DNA of 64,000 bases from Paraescarpia echinospica. Taxonomy: Eukaryota > Annelida > Polychaeta > Sabellida > Siboglinidae. Of this stretch, positions 35,736 through 64,000 are shown one piece after another. The notes under the pieces were generated by a model, which did no database searches, had not been told where the DNA came from, and saw only the letters and a program-made list of their open reading frames with translations. The position numbers were made by a program, and so were the translations under genes. The stretch's first letter is position 1. Every line of letters starts with the position of its first letter. The DNA is taken from assembly GCA_020002185.1 (NCBI GenBank), contig CM034534.1, forward strand, positions 61,112,067-61,176,066. The letters are read 5' to 3'.

Positions 35736-37008
35736 TAGTACATTACACACTTTAATTAAATGTCGAAAAGTATTTAATATTTTTTGTTTTGATTAATTAA
35801 TTAATTAATTAATTGAGTTATATAAATTACGTAATTAACCAATGTAGTTTCAATTTATAAAACAGGTAGACACATATGATTGCTGGGTTCCTTACGTGCT
35901 CGTTTTTAATTCTTTATAATACTATTTATAAAACTTCTTTAATTCAATTGTACAGATTGATTAATTTGGTAATTAATATGCCTAATTTATTATATATATA
36001 TATATAATACAATTATAATTATGATTACTTTTATTTGCTTGTTATTGAACATAACATAGTTAATACATAAGCTATAAGTATAATGTGTTCATCATCAATT
36101 TAAAACTACGCCCATACATTAGGTAGACTTGCAATCCAGCTACTAGGGGCGCCACCACTCAGCTGTGGGACAATGCTATTCAATAGGAGGCCATCCTCGC
36201 GCGCCAGGATTACGTCAGTGCCAGCCAGCAGTACTAGTTTTGCATGGCAAACAGCCCTTTGGCACGGGTAAGTACTATAGTCAGGTAGGTGAGTAACTTG
36301 ATGGGGTCGGACCGAATAAAACACAAATTGCTGCTGCTGTTTTCTTGAACAATAAGATTACAATTATTGACCGATGTCAGCAAATGTTTGGGTGGGTTCA
36401 TAACTTTTCACCCCCTTCCCCTCATTGACCGATATACGCCGCTTTACTTTATTTTCCATGGGATATGGGACAGTCCGCATAAAAGCATAAACTATTTTTG
36501 CTACTTTCGTGAAAATAAGATTTCACTTTTTGATCGGAATCAGCAATTATTTTTTCCACGGAATGTGTGGGCCATACCGTACAAAACACTGCGTTACAAC
36601 AATATTTTTCTAATGACGAGTGTAGTAGGTAAGGCTACCGCGACAGATGTGAGGTTGTAATAAATACCCTCGTCTCCTCTCTCTTCTATACAACTACTTC
36701 TTAAACATTGCACAACTTGACAATTCCAACTTCGCTGTTATGAAATCATAAAACAGCTATACGGCCTGCTTACAATTTTATTAGCATATATTAACTATTA
36801 ACAACATGATAACGACATGTATTTAAACGTTATATTTACACTTCAATGAGCATGCAACATGTCCATCTTTGTATCAACATGCATTGCACCAACGTCGTAC
36901 GATTGTGATATGCATTTATATAATTATTATAATAATATATTCGAGAGAAAATAATTTATGCCAAGTGCCAACGGCTTTCTCAAATCTCACGTTCTCGCAA
37001 GCACATGT
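35736..37008. other. AT-rich spacer, no supported gene
   Basis: Contains (ATTA)n at about 35793-35814 and TA runs near 35990. A short minus-strand frame at 36106-36324 lacks any family signature. No exon or terminal repeat could be supported. Confidence 0.4.
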
Positions 37009-37198
37009 GGGTCATTCTCCCAATTCGGTACAAGTTGTCGAATTATTTTCACATTTTTCAAAACTACTACAATAATCAGAAAAACCTTATTTATTTGATC
37101 AAACATCATTGGAATACATATTTTCAAAATGTGCAGGCTTACACTGTCTGCATTGTGGAGTAATTTAATGCAGAGGTGCACATGCCACATATGCATCT

Positions 37199-37745
37199 GT
37201 CAACTCTGTTACTGACATCTGAGCATCTAGTGTGGCATATATTTTCATACAACATTCATTATGATATCATTAATGTAATCATTGTGTGTCCCATGTCCAG
37301 TAAAAAATCGTAAAAAAATTAGATCAATATTTTGTGCTTAATTTGATAAGTTTGCACTGCCTTTTAGTACACGTGCATTCTTGGAAGCACCTATCACATC
37401 GTGATTCAATGTGACCCTGCCAAGCTGTAAACACTATATTTCACTGTTCAGAAACATGACAATACACATATGGATATATGACAACAATTGTTATAGATGC
37501 ATTACTTGAATATGTTTACATATTATTAGTGATGGTAACAGAGTTGACTTGGCAGTAACAGAGTTGACATTAAAATAACACAATCGTAACCAATAGCTAA
37601 ATAAGACATATAATACCACGGACTGTTGCAATCTAGTGTAGTTATATATAGTGTACAAAATCATACATCATAACTGCTAATCGAGTGTTTATATATTGGT
37701 AGTGCCGGCAACAGAGTTGACTTAAATGGCAGTAACAGAGTTGAC
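37199..37745. promoter_or_regulatory. GTAACAGAGTTGAC box cluster, left side
   Basis: Five boxes: 37199-37212 (inverted), 37535-37548, 37555-37568, 37708-37721 (GCAACAGAGTTGAC) and 37732-37745. The last four form two pairs about 20-24 bases apart centre to centre, and the pairs themselves repeat with their flanks (both followed by AAAATAA.ACAATCGTAA). Likely binding sites for the element's own protein. Confidence 0.65.
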
Positions 37746-37931
37746 ACTAAAATAATACAATCGTAAACAATGGTTACGTTAAACATATAATACTATGGAT
37801 TGTTGTAGTCTAATGCAGCTATAACCAGAGCGCACAATTACACACCATCATTGCTATCACATTATGTATATACAGGTAGCACAGGTTATGAAATGTTGTA
37901 CCCATAAACATGCACCATAGTACATACAAGA

Positions 37932-38381
37932 TTAGTTGTGTGTGATGACTTGGTGTAGCTTCATGGTTCGTTGCACTGCTGGTACGTTCTCAGGGACGGC
38001 TGCTTCTTCCACTTCATCTGCCTCTACGAAGAAGAGCTTGGTCGATGTTTCCGGGACCAGTGCCATGCATAGATGGACTGCGTCAGGGATGTCATGCTCT
38101 AGGCTGATTAATTTGTCGGCCTTTCGTATGATGCTATCCGGGGCCCCTTTTCCGTGACTTACCTCCCAGAAGTTCTATGACCCTGCCATTATTATCCTCA
38201 ATTTGGTTCTTGGTGTATTCATTTTGCCATCCAGAACAGCTTCTCGAGCCCGTTGGTACCGCTTTTTGTATTTTGCGGTCAACCGTTCTTGCTTGTTAAT
38301 GGCCTGTTAATGGCCTTTTCCAAATCTCGGTAACATTTTGCAGCCAGTCGACTACGCCTTTTCTGGGCTTGTTTCCATTGT
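37932..38381 (-). pseudogene. Transposon gene, last exon with internal deletion
   Basis: It begins after acceptor CATCTGCAG| at phase 2, matching exon 2. First part: QWKQAQKRRSRLAAKCYRDL, then a short duplication, then KYKKRYQRAREAVLDGKMNT and PRTKLRIIMAG. A TAG codon follows. The same frame then continues with NFWEVSHGKGAPDS, then KADKLISLEHDIPDAVHLCM, LFFVEADEVEEA and MKLHQVITHN before the stop at 37932. The SHGKG..D block occurs in that same predicted-protein family after a long central domain. That centre, probably with the catalytic residues, is missing here, so this copy is a deletion derivative. Confidence 0.6.
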
Positions 38382-38838
38382 CTGCAGATGGATGAGGACG
38401 TCATTAGCACTTACTGCATTCTAGAAAGACTAGAAGCGAATAAAAAAATGTTTTAAAAACGGAGGTAATACAATATACCGATAGAGAAGCGGACAAGTGT
38501 GTGCGCGTATGTATGGTTGTGTGTCTGGCGTCACTGGTGTATATTATATCATCTATATATATATATATATAATTATTAATGTGTATGTGCGTGCGTGTGT
38601 GTATGGTTAAATATACCGAAGATGTCCCTAGTATCCAAAATTGTGTCTTAATTTGGTCCAGATAATAGTTGGATTAGCTTTAATCGCAGTATTAATAGCA
38701 TGTTCAGGCGGATATCGCTGTGCTCTTTCTGGACATAGTTGATTTTCTTATGTGGTGTGATAATCAGTAGGACTTTTGTGTACGAAAGGTGCTCAAACTG
38801 CCTGTTTTGGTATGTCCACATATATATATATATATATA

Positions 38839-40195
38839 CAGTCATTTGCAAAAGCTTAAGACCAAGCACTATTTTTAAGCATTTTATGGTATGGCATCAA
38901 ATTGCATCAGATAATGTCTGGATTGCATCATCCTATTTGGGCCTTGAAGCAATACGCCTAGTCAGTACTTACAGGTCATTTGTTTGCTGCTGTCAGTATC
39001 GATTAGGTGTTTTTCAGTTTTGTCTTCATCCCTGAAGTGGGCAAAAATCGTCTTTGACAGAGGTTCGAAGGGCACAAATAGTGACTCTACATGGAGAAGG
39101 ATATACGGAAAGAGACATTAGTGCTAAATTACGTTATTCCAAGACAGCCGTGCACAACGCCATCGTCAAATTCAATACTGATGGCACTGGTCGTCCACGG
39201 AAAACTACGCTCAGGGATGACCACGCAATGAGACGCATCGTGATGCGCTCGCCAATGAGCTCATGCAAGAAAATTCGGGCTGCTTTACGCTTAAGAGGTA
39301 CAGAAATAAGTCTCAGTACTGTTTCGAGACGTCTCAGCAAGGAATTTGGGCTCAAGTCCAGCAAGCTGGCCCGGAAGCCTTGCCTGACACCCGTGATGAA
39401 AAAAGAGACTGGACTTTGCCAGACGACATCGCCACTGGACTCTCGCGCAGTGGAAGAAATTTTTTTTCTTAGATGAATCGACCATGCAACAGTTTATACC
39501 TCGCAAGAGGCACATTAGGCGACCACTAGGTAAGCGATTTGATGAGAAGTATATAGCAGCCACAATGAAACACCCGCCAAATCAGATGATTTGAGGTGCC
39601 ATGTCATGTTTTGGCCCTTCTGGTCTGTATTTTATTCCACCTAACACCACTATGAATGGACCTAGGTACATGGAGTTGCTGAAGGAGAAGCTGAAACTGC
39701 ATATGGACATCCACAAATGTACGATTTCCATGCAAGATGGCGCTCCTTGTCACTGATCCAAGGTAGCCACTGATTTCCTCAAGAAGAATACAATCTCCGT
39801 GCTGGAATGGCCAGAGAACAGCCCAGATCTAAATCCCATTGAGAACCTGTGGACTATAATGAAGGATAAGGTGGCAGACAAACAACCATCAAGCGCTCAA
39901 AACTTGAAACAAGCTATCAAGGACGTTTGGGTCACCGAAATCACCCTGGAGTACTGCGAATCTCTGGTTTCTAGCATGCCATATCGCATCCAGGCGGTCA
40001 TTGACAGCAAAGGAGGCCACACTAAATACTGAAAAGTAGAGACACTGACACTTTTTGACGAAGTTTCATATTATGTTGTACTACGTTTATTTGGCGAAAT
40101 AAACTGATATAATGTTATTTGAAGGCCAAAAAATCATAGTTTTGTCAAATTTCTTCATAAAATCGTGCCTGGTCTTAAACTTTTGCAAATGACTG
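38839..40195 (+). mobile_element. Tc1-type transposon, inactive
   Basis: Inverted ends start CAGTCATTTGCAAAAG (left) and read back CAGTCATTTGCAAAAG (right). They are flanked by TA inside (TA)n microsatellites on both sides. The length, 1357 bp, is typical of Tc1. It lies in the intron of the larger transposon's gene. Confidence 0.9.
39030..40032 (+). pseudogene. Tc1 transposase (DD34E type), broken
   Basis: The helix-turn-helix region is readable (ERDISAKLRYSKTAVHNAIV), followed by GRPRKTTLRDDHAMRRIV. The catalytic region shows LDEST (first Asp), QDGAPCH (second Asp) and WPENSPDLNPIENLW (Glu). A frameshift lies near 39405-39470. In-frame stops occur at about 39593, in place of the Trp of IWGAMS, and at about 39756 after GAPCH. 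A few residues are missing between the two DNA-binding halves. It cannot make a working transposase. Confidence 0.9.
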
Positions 40196-40238
<43 letters not shown>

Positions 40239-40277
40239 ATATTATATAATTATACATGCACACACACACGCACACAC

Positions 40278-40324
<47 letters not shown>

Positions 40325-40331
40325 CATTTAC

Positions 40332-40616
40332 ATTGAATTTGATGGTTCATTTGCATAATGGGGAGAAGTTGGAGGTGTTAGATGCCTCTCTTTATCTTTT
40401 CCCCTAGACCTCCTCTGTGCATCTCGCCACCGCTTCCGTACACTGCGCTTGGTTCTTTCTGACAGTTCACTAATCTGCTTCACTTTTCCCGTCGATGTCT
40501 TCTTTTCCCATGCCAGCCGCTCTTTTATCTAGATACATTTGTTTCCGTTCTGGATCCCCATCCAGTTGAGCAGCATACCGCCTGTGTTTCAGCTGCAGAC
40601 AATGGCACGGGTGCCA
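40332..40616 (-). pseudogene. Transposon gene, exon 2 (basic N-terminal region)
   Basis: It begins after acceptor TTGTTCACAG|. It reads HRRYAAQLDGDPERKQMYLD, then after a one-base insertion KERLAWEKKTSTGKVKQISE and RTKRSVRKRWRDAQRRSRGK. The end is AT|GTAAAT, phase 2. Basic Arg/Lys-rich segments of this type open a multicopy family of predicted proteins that I recall from marine invertebrates. A DNA-binding role is an inference. Confidence 0.6.
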
Positions 40617-40733
40617 CTGTGAACAAAGTGAAAGAACACAGTTCATTTTAGATTTGTTTAAATACGAATGAACTTAAAATGCCAAGGATTCGTAGATAGA
40701 ATATATAATAAATCATGATAATGGCATACTTAT

Positions 40734-41136
40734 GTCAACCCTGTTACCATCAAGGCAACCCTGTTACCATGAATAGGTAACAGGGTTGACAACCATGATG
40801 CAATGCATCTAATACAGCAGTACATGCAGCCATGTTATCACTACATCACTGTTTCCCGCCACAATGCAGTGCATTGCCATAACAAGACTGAGTAGCGCTT
40901 TGGTATGATGGTTACATAATATTTATCTTTGGGTAACAGTGTTGACGTAATATAATTATATTATTGTATGTGATTCTAAAAAGGTGTATTTTAATCCATA
41001 TTAAGACAGACAGAAGCACATACCTTCTCTCCATTTAAGGAAGTCATAGTCTGGTGCCACCTGGTGCTCAATGCGGTACTGTACAAAGATCTTGGCTTCT
41101 TCCATAGTTAAATTACTATAGAGTAACAGAGTTGAC
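40734..41136. promoter_or_regulatory. GTAACAGRGTTGAC box cluster, right side
   Basis: Boxes at 40734-40747 (inverted), 40754-40767 (inverted, GC start), 40777-40790, 40933-40946 (GTAACAGTGTTGAC) and 41123-41136. They lie around exon 1 and its intron. Together with the left cluster they make a subterminal array. Confidence 0.65.
41024..41105 (-). pseudogene. Transposon gene, candidate exon 1
   Basis: ATG at 41105 opens 27 codons (EEAKIFVQYRIEHQVAPD then YDFLKWRE) followed by donor G|GTATGT. One GTAACAGAGTTGAC box lies 18 bases upstream. Its phase does not fit the next exon, so either it belongs to another transcript or the frame has decayed. Confidence 0.45.
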
Positions 41137-41854
41137 CCACTGTTTGGGGACATATGAAAATAGTTTGAAATTTGATAAATATATAAATAATATGCCTATA
41201 TAGATCCAAGTCAGATACTTTTGGGATATTTTACTAGATGGTGATGATTATCAAACAATATTACCATTAAACGTGTTTCTGCCACCGAGACTGTAGGACA
41301 CAGATTTAGATTCAGAGACATGACATTTTTGCCACCCACATCATATAATACTTAGTTTTTATTTAACACAAATTACTCAAATTATTGTACAATACATAAA
41401 TTGATAAAGATAACATATATGTATACCCATAACTGATGTGTTATTGCCCTTGGTATATGCAGGACAATGAAAATGCACCATACGTTTCTGGGACTCAACT
41501 ATGCACCGAATTGGGAGAGTGACCCATGTATGTACGCATTTGTACACACGCGCGCACTTCCGGTGTAATGTAAATATGGAGGTTTACATGATTCAGTGCT
41601 GACAATTTCAACTAATTAGTTAAAATTAAAACATACAAGCGTACACCTACCCACGGAGCAACCAATAGCGGAAGCAGTTATCATCATTACGATATAATGA
41701 TCTTTCAAAAATTGCTCCCACCGTAGAAGTGAGTGGTTCTCCATTCAAACCTCTTACGTAGGAGAAATGTCCTATAGAAACGAATAGGATATCAAAAATA
41801 CATAAGTAAATAGCTCTAAATAACTATCGTGTTTTCTTAAATACATCTCAGAAG

Positions 41855-42012
41855 CCAATGGTCCAGGGAAGTGACTGGACACAGACAGAGGCGAGTGGAC
41901 CTCGACGCCTTCGGGGAGATGCCGTTACAGTTGCCAATGGTCCAGGGAAGTGACTGGACACAGACAAAGGCGAGTGGACCTCGACGCCTTGGTGGAGATG
42001 CCGTTACAGTTG
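41855..42012. repeat. 79-bp tandem duplication
   Basis: Two units starting CCAATGGTCCAGGGAAGTG at 41855 and 41934, differing at a few bases. The content resembles a fragment of a LINE C-terminal region, but is too short to assign. Confidence 0.85.
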
Positions 42013-42019
42013 CTGTCAG

Positions 42020-42265
42020 ACATGTTAACAAAATTCACCAGTTGTTAAACCACATGATAACAAGTTAGTAGTTGTCTAAAACAGTTCATCCCAAAGACAA
42101 AAATACACCGCCTGGTACCAAAACACACCACATGTTAACATTCTGCACCATTCTACACAGTGTGTTACCAAAATACACCAGGTGTAACAATGTACACCGC
42201 GTGTTAACAAATTACACCACAAGTTAACCAAATATACCACCGGCTAACACAATACTACAAGCTAA
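42020..42265. repeat. Degenerate minisatellite
   Basis: A run of varied units of about 20-28 bases sharing GTTAACA, AAATACACCAC and GTGTTAC elements. Confidence 0.6.
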
Positions 42266-42269
42266 CGCA

Positions 42270-42600
42270 TTATTGGCACAGCTCAGGCAAAAGATTGCGA
42301 ACGATAATGATAATGACAGAGAGGTACAGGAAAACCTTCCTGCCACATACTATGCTAATTTATAATGCAGAGTAAACATCTGACATTTCATTGTCTGTGA
42401 TGCTGTCATTTTTTATGCATATACTTTTGAATCTTGCCAATAATGCTTTGTGACACCAGTGATATTATCTGTGATGTGTTTATGTATATGATATGTTTTC
42501 TTTGCTTAATGTGTGCTAATTTATTTTTAGCTCTGATAGCAAACAGAATTCCTTCGGGCAATAAAGATTATTACTAGTATTGTTACTATTATTAAAGGTT
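42270..42600 (+). mobile_element. 3' end of a non-LTR element
   Basis: The stretch ends in TTCCTTCGGGCAATAAAGATT followed by imperfect (TTA)n, the style of LINE or SINE 3' tails. No coding sequence remains. Confidence 0.4.
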
Positions 42601-42730
42601 TACTCTAATTTCCGCGCCAGACGCCATATTCGTTAACGATGTGCGGCATGATTGAGAAGCAGGACTAATGTCGCTATGTGGCGCTTTTGTTTACACTATA
42701 TACCTTAAATAAAGTATTACACCTGTGTCT

Positions 42731-60619
<17,889 letters not shown>

Positions 60620-61039
60620 CTGTTGGTAGGAGCGGTAAGACATTGTTAGCACAGTTGCAGAAAGCAACAATTAGGCCTTTTTATAATGTATTGCATACGA
60701 ACATATAACGTTTCTTAAAAGGACACAATAATAAAATTTTACATTGGCTACAAAGATGTGCATACTAAATCACCAAACTTAAGGAAAACGCCCAAATGAA
60801 TGTGGTTTGACAATTCTAGATCAAGGGAATACCGGGACACCAAATTCAAGAATATTAAGTGATAGTTATGGTTGTGAAGCTATTGATATAATTATAGCAG
60901 TCTACATATGTATACTGTAATATGTGTGTGTGTATGCGTACGAACGTGTGTGTGTTCGTGTGTGCATGCGTACATATGTGTGTGTGGTGTGCGTACGTTT
61001 GTGCATGCCTGCGTGCATGTATGGAGTGTGTGTTTGGTT

Positions 61040-64000
61040 GCGTGTGTGGTAAGCCTAATAATAATACATTTATTCGTACTAAAAAAATGTACAATTCGAC
61101 TAAATCAATGTATATAAGTTACTGTGTACATAAAACAGTAAACAATGAGCGGAGCTCGTCAATGACTAAAAAAGAAGAGCTACCCGCATTATCTATATTA
61201 TGTAATACATCTTTTGCAAATGAGACTCTACATACTAGTTCATCAACCAGCCCCTCCTGGTAGTGGTCTTGAATCGTACCATAAAACTGATTAGACTTCA
61301 TTCGAAAGAATGTCATGGCATCAAGTTTGTATTTGGACATGATCTAGTTAAAACCTTTAGACATGTATGACCCACTACCTTGAAGGGCTAGATGAGAGAG
61401 CATTTTCAAACTGGAGTTACTGCATTTCAAGCAACTCTGCATAAATCGTACCATTCGATTCATAATTTGAATTTGAATCGGTAAACAGTCTGCTAAAAGT
61501 GGCACCATATTACAATGCGTGCAAACTGGTAGATTAAACAGTTTTCTGATACCTTTGCGCCACATAGTATAAAACATATCAAGATGTTTGTTTTGTAAGT
61601 TCCACAGACATACACCATAGAAAGATGTACAGTACGACATATATAATTGACGTTTTATGTTTATATTACAAAACCAAAAATTAGCAGATAATGCATTTAC
61701 ACGCCATATAAAATCATGACACATATCTTTTACCATAGCCTGGTGAGTGTCAGGCCCAATAATGTGGCCTAAATGCAACCCTTTTTTACTATGTTTCACT
61801 TTTAAACCATCAAAGTAAAATGGGCAGTCGGTACCACTGCCATATTTAATAAGTTGACATTTTGCCGGGTTGAATTGTAAATCATATTCATATGCAAATT
61901 TTAGACGTATATCACACATTTTGTTCAATGCATATATCGATGGAGCTACCAAAGATATATCATCAGCATAGCCAACAGCACCATAGTACTTATGATCAAT
62001 CATACAGCCAAAACCAGACATGCAGATTCTTGTTAACATTTCATCAATGTAGATTGAAAATAAAACCCTGCTTCACACCATTGGTAGTGGAGAAATGCAA
62101 TGACATGGAATCGTTCCATGATACATTTAAATGTTGATTAGTGTACATATAAAGTAAACATCTGATTAAAAGGGGATTCATTCCTCTTTCCATCAATAAG
62201 TTAAACAGTTTAACATAATTTAGTTTATCGAATGCTTTAGTCGCATCTAGTAATAACACATCTAGTAAACATCCGATTTATTCTGCTGGAAATAGTTCAC
62301 AGTCTCCATTAACGCAAATGTACATTTAGCTGTAGAGCTTTGAGGTTTGAAACCAAACTGTAGATCACTTGTTTTAAGAGCATCAGAACTTTTTATCATT
62401 ATAACCCAATCAAATATTTTCGACAGAGGGCTGCTAAGAGCAATGGCTCGATAGTTATCAGAATTATTTGCTGATTTCCTCTTGTTTTTTACCAGAGGTT
62501 GAATTGTTGAAATATTAAAACCATCTGGGGTATACCCGTGATATACCATTGCTGTGAATAGCAAAGAAAGAAAAACATGTAATTTGTTAGGTGCATGAAT
62601 AAAGTGGCCAGTATATATAACGCCATATCCATCACATTTGTTACTCTTAACATGATTAATGCCATTGAAAACATCATCCACCGTAATAGTATTTTCACCT
62701 TCGTTACAATGTGCATCTACTTTACTACGTATGTTTTGTAGCAATGACGTCATATCTGCATCATTATAGGCTACTGAATTATATAAGTCCTCATACTTAG
62801 TAGCAAAGTGTTTAGAAATATGTTTGTCTCCTGTCACTTCATCAACCATGTTGGGTAGCATATTATTGTTCTTTGTAACTTTACCTACTTCTTTCCAGAA
62901 GTCCCTATTTTTATTTCCAAGTAAAGCTGTCGCCATACTTTCTTTTTAACATTATTTTGATTACGTTTAACAAAACGAACTGCTCTGTGATATTGAGAGC
63001 GTGATCTACGCATGACATCAGCAATGACGGCATTGCGAGGAGAGCCACAATCTTTCCATACATTATGCCAAAACAATGACGCTTCTCTGTATGGCTTAAC
63101 GTGCTCATTCCAACCCGCTGTTGCCTTCGAATTTCCCTGTTTTGAAGTATGTGGAATGGTGTTTTGACAAGCTCTTATACAACAATCCATTATTGAATCA
63201 TGAAATATCTGAATATCATGACAATGCGTTAACCTGCTAGGACAAAGTTTATCGCGGCATTCTAGAGAATGCCATGGTATAGATATTTCGTCAATCATTC
63301 TTTCTAAAACCTTGCTGTACTGACTTAAGTTACAGTCTGACGCTTCTTGCCATTTAGGTCTAGATATGTACCTTCTAGAAGAAGGTGAACAATAATTAAC
63401 ATCTAATCTCAAGGTACGAACCAGTGGCGATTGAAATGATAAATTTGCACCATCGTGCATAGTATAATAATCTAACATATGGTCAAAGAATCCATTGTTT
63501 AACAGAAAATGATCAATGACATGAGTACCATTGTCCACAGAACTAATCAATGTATAACAAATATGATGTCTTTCAAAATCAATACATGGCTTGATTGTCT
63601 CACGTTCACATATGTAATTTAAATGTTTCGTAAAGTTAGAAGACACACGATTGAAAGACGTGTTCATATCACCTCCAATAATGAAATTGGAACAGTTCAT
63701 TATATTACATGTACTCATAATCAAAATATTGCAGTACAGATCATTATTAGATCTGGTATCACATGGCATGTACACATTACAAAGTAATAATGACTTGCTT
63801 TGCATAGTTATATTAACTGCACATATTCTATTAGAGTTCATGATGACTGAGGAGACAATACAGTTCAAGGAATTTTTCCACAAAATGGAACATCCACCAT
63901 ATCCTCTGCCATTTAAAAACATAGTATTATCTATTCCAGAAACATCATGAGATAAAATGCTAACATTGTTATCACAGGGTATGTTTGTAATCCTATGAAA
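61040..64000 (-). mobile_element. LINE with endonuclease and reverse transcriptase, cut by window end
   Basis: Minus strand; the 3' end is near 61055 with an AATAAATGTATTATTATTA tail. The coding part runs upstream past 63922 and reaches the window edge. Several frameshifts. The clade is not CR1, L2 or RTE by its motifs; I leave it unassigned. Confidence 0.75.
61119..63922 (-). pseudogene. LINE ORF2: endonuclease and reverse transcriptase, frameshifted
   Basis: Endonuclease (62885-63922): GRGYGGCSILWKNSL, LCNVYMPCDTRSNNDLYC, FIIGGDMNTSFNRVSSNF (GGDxN) and DNGTHVIDHFLLNN (DHF). Linker and RT start (62262-62936): KCDGYGVIYTGHFIHAPNKL, NYRAIALSSPLSKIFDWVIM, LQFGFKPQSSTAKCTFAL. Next block (62044-62259): LLLDATKAFDKLNYVKLFNL and NGVKQG. 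Then (61344-62039): GAVGYADDISLVAPS (YADD) and THCNMVPLLADCLPIQIQIM. The last frame (61119-61340) holds the C-terminus. Shifts near 62900, 62260, 62045 and 61340 inactivate it. It probably lies in the first intron of the usherin-like gene, whose exon 1 must be further upstream. Confidence 0.8.

Larger units (their letters stand above)
37009..41525 (-). mobile_element. Unassigned 4.5-kb DNA transposon with long TIRs
   Basis: The ends are inverted repeats of about 24 bases with two mismatches: GGGTCATTCTCCCAATTCGG from 37009, and the complement of 41502-41525 reading GGGTCACTCTCCCAATTCGG. Both sides are flanked by ATGT (37005-37008 and 41526-41529), a 4-base target duplication. Inside are at least ten GTAACAGRGTTGAC-like boxes, clustered near both ends, and a decayed spliced gene on the minus strand. 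A dead Tc1 copy sits in the last intron of that gene. The ends do not match the hAT, Tc1 or piggyBac signatures I know. The superfamily is undetermined. Confidence 0.75.

Noticed and set aside
36106..36324. 72-residue minus-strand frame
   Set aside because: No family signature, no splice context and no repeat partner that would support coding.

Overview
This is invertebrate metazoan nuclear DNA. The genes are split by GT-AG introns, most of the sequence is non-LTR retrotransposons, DNA transposons, SINEs and microsatellites, and the main host gene encodes a laminin-type cell-surface receptor. Laminin domains combined with chitin-binding modules, together with the CR1/L2/RTE/Tc1/hAT repeat mix, fit a marine invertebrate. 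The phylum cannot be fixed from the sequence.

Layout. 1-3.5 kb: tandem duplication of a unit carrying an unrecognised exon; one copy is split by a deleted hAT element. 3.5-6.1 kb: small repeats and a palindromic MITE. 6.1-14 kb: stacked insertions: hAT ends, a 5'-truncated CR1-like LINE, a second hAT, and inside that another CR1 LINE, a MITE and a SINE. 14.3-17.2 kb: the first exon of a minus-strand membrane protein, divergent from a plus-strand two-exon gene for a disordered basic protein. 17.2-22.3 kb: non-coding, possibly a long 3' UTR. 22.35-25.17 kb: internally deleted Ty3/gypsy-like element with identical 158-bp LTRs. 25.2-30.3 kb: nearly complete CR1 LINE with frameshifts. 30.3-36 kb: ATGT/ATGC and GT arrays, plus a lone signal-peptide exon of an usherin-like gene (31.2-31.6 kb). 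37.0-41.5 kb: an apparently undescribed DNA transposon with long inverted repeats, a 4-bp target duplication, an array of GTAACAGRGTTGAC boxes and a decayed multi-exon gene, interrupted by a dead Tc1 copy.

42.7-60.6 kb holds the main host gene, on the minus strand. It is an usherin-like type I receptor read as LamG-like - laminin N-terminal - one laminin-EGF - Ser/Thr stalk - transmembrane - tyrosine-rich tail. Most splice junctions keep phase. Five symmetric phase-1 exons of chitin-binding (CBM14-like) character sit between the exons that together form one LamG-like domain, which suggests cassette splicing. Its introns hold an L2 LINE, two RTE pieces, SINEs, a 10 x 52-bp minisatellite and many microsatellites. 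The 5' exon lies beyond the window. 61-64 kb: another LINE on the minus strand, cut by the window end.

All exon borders and family names come from reading the sequence by eye.
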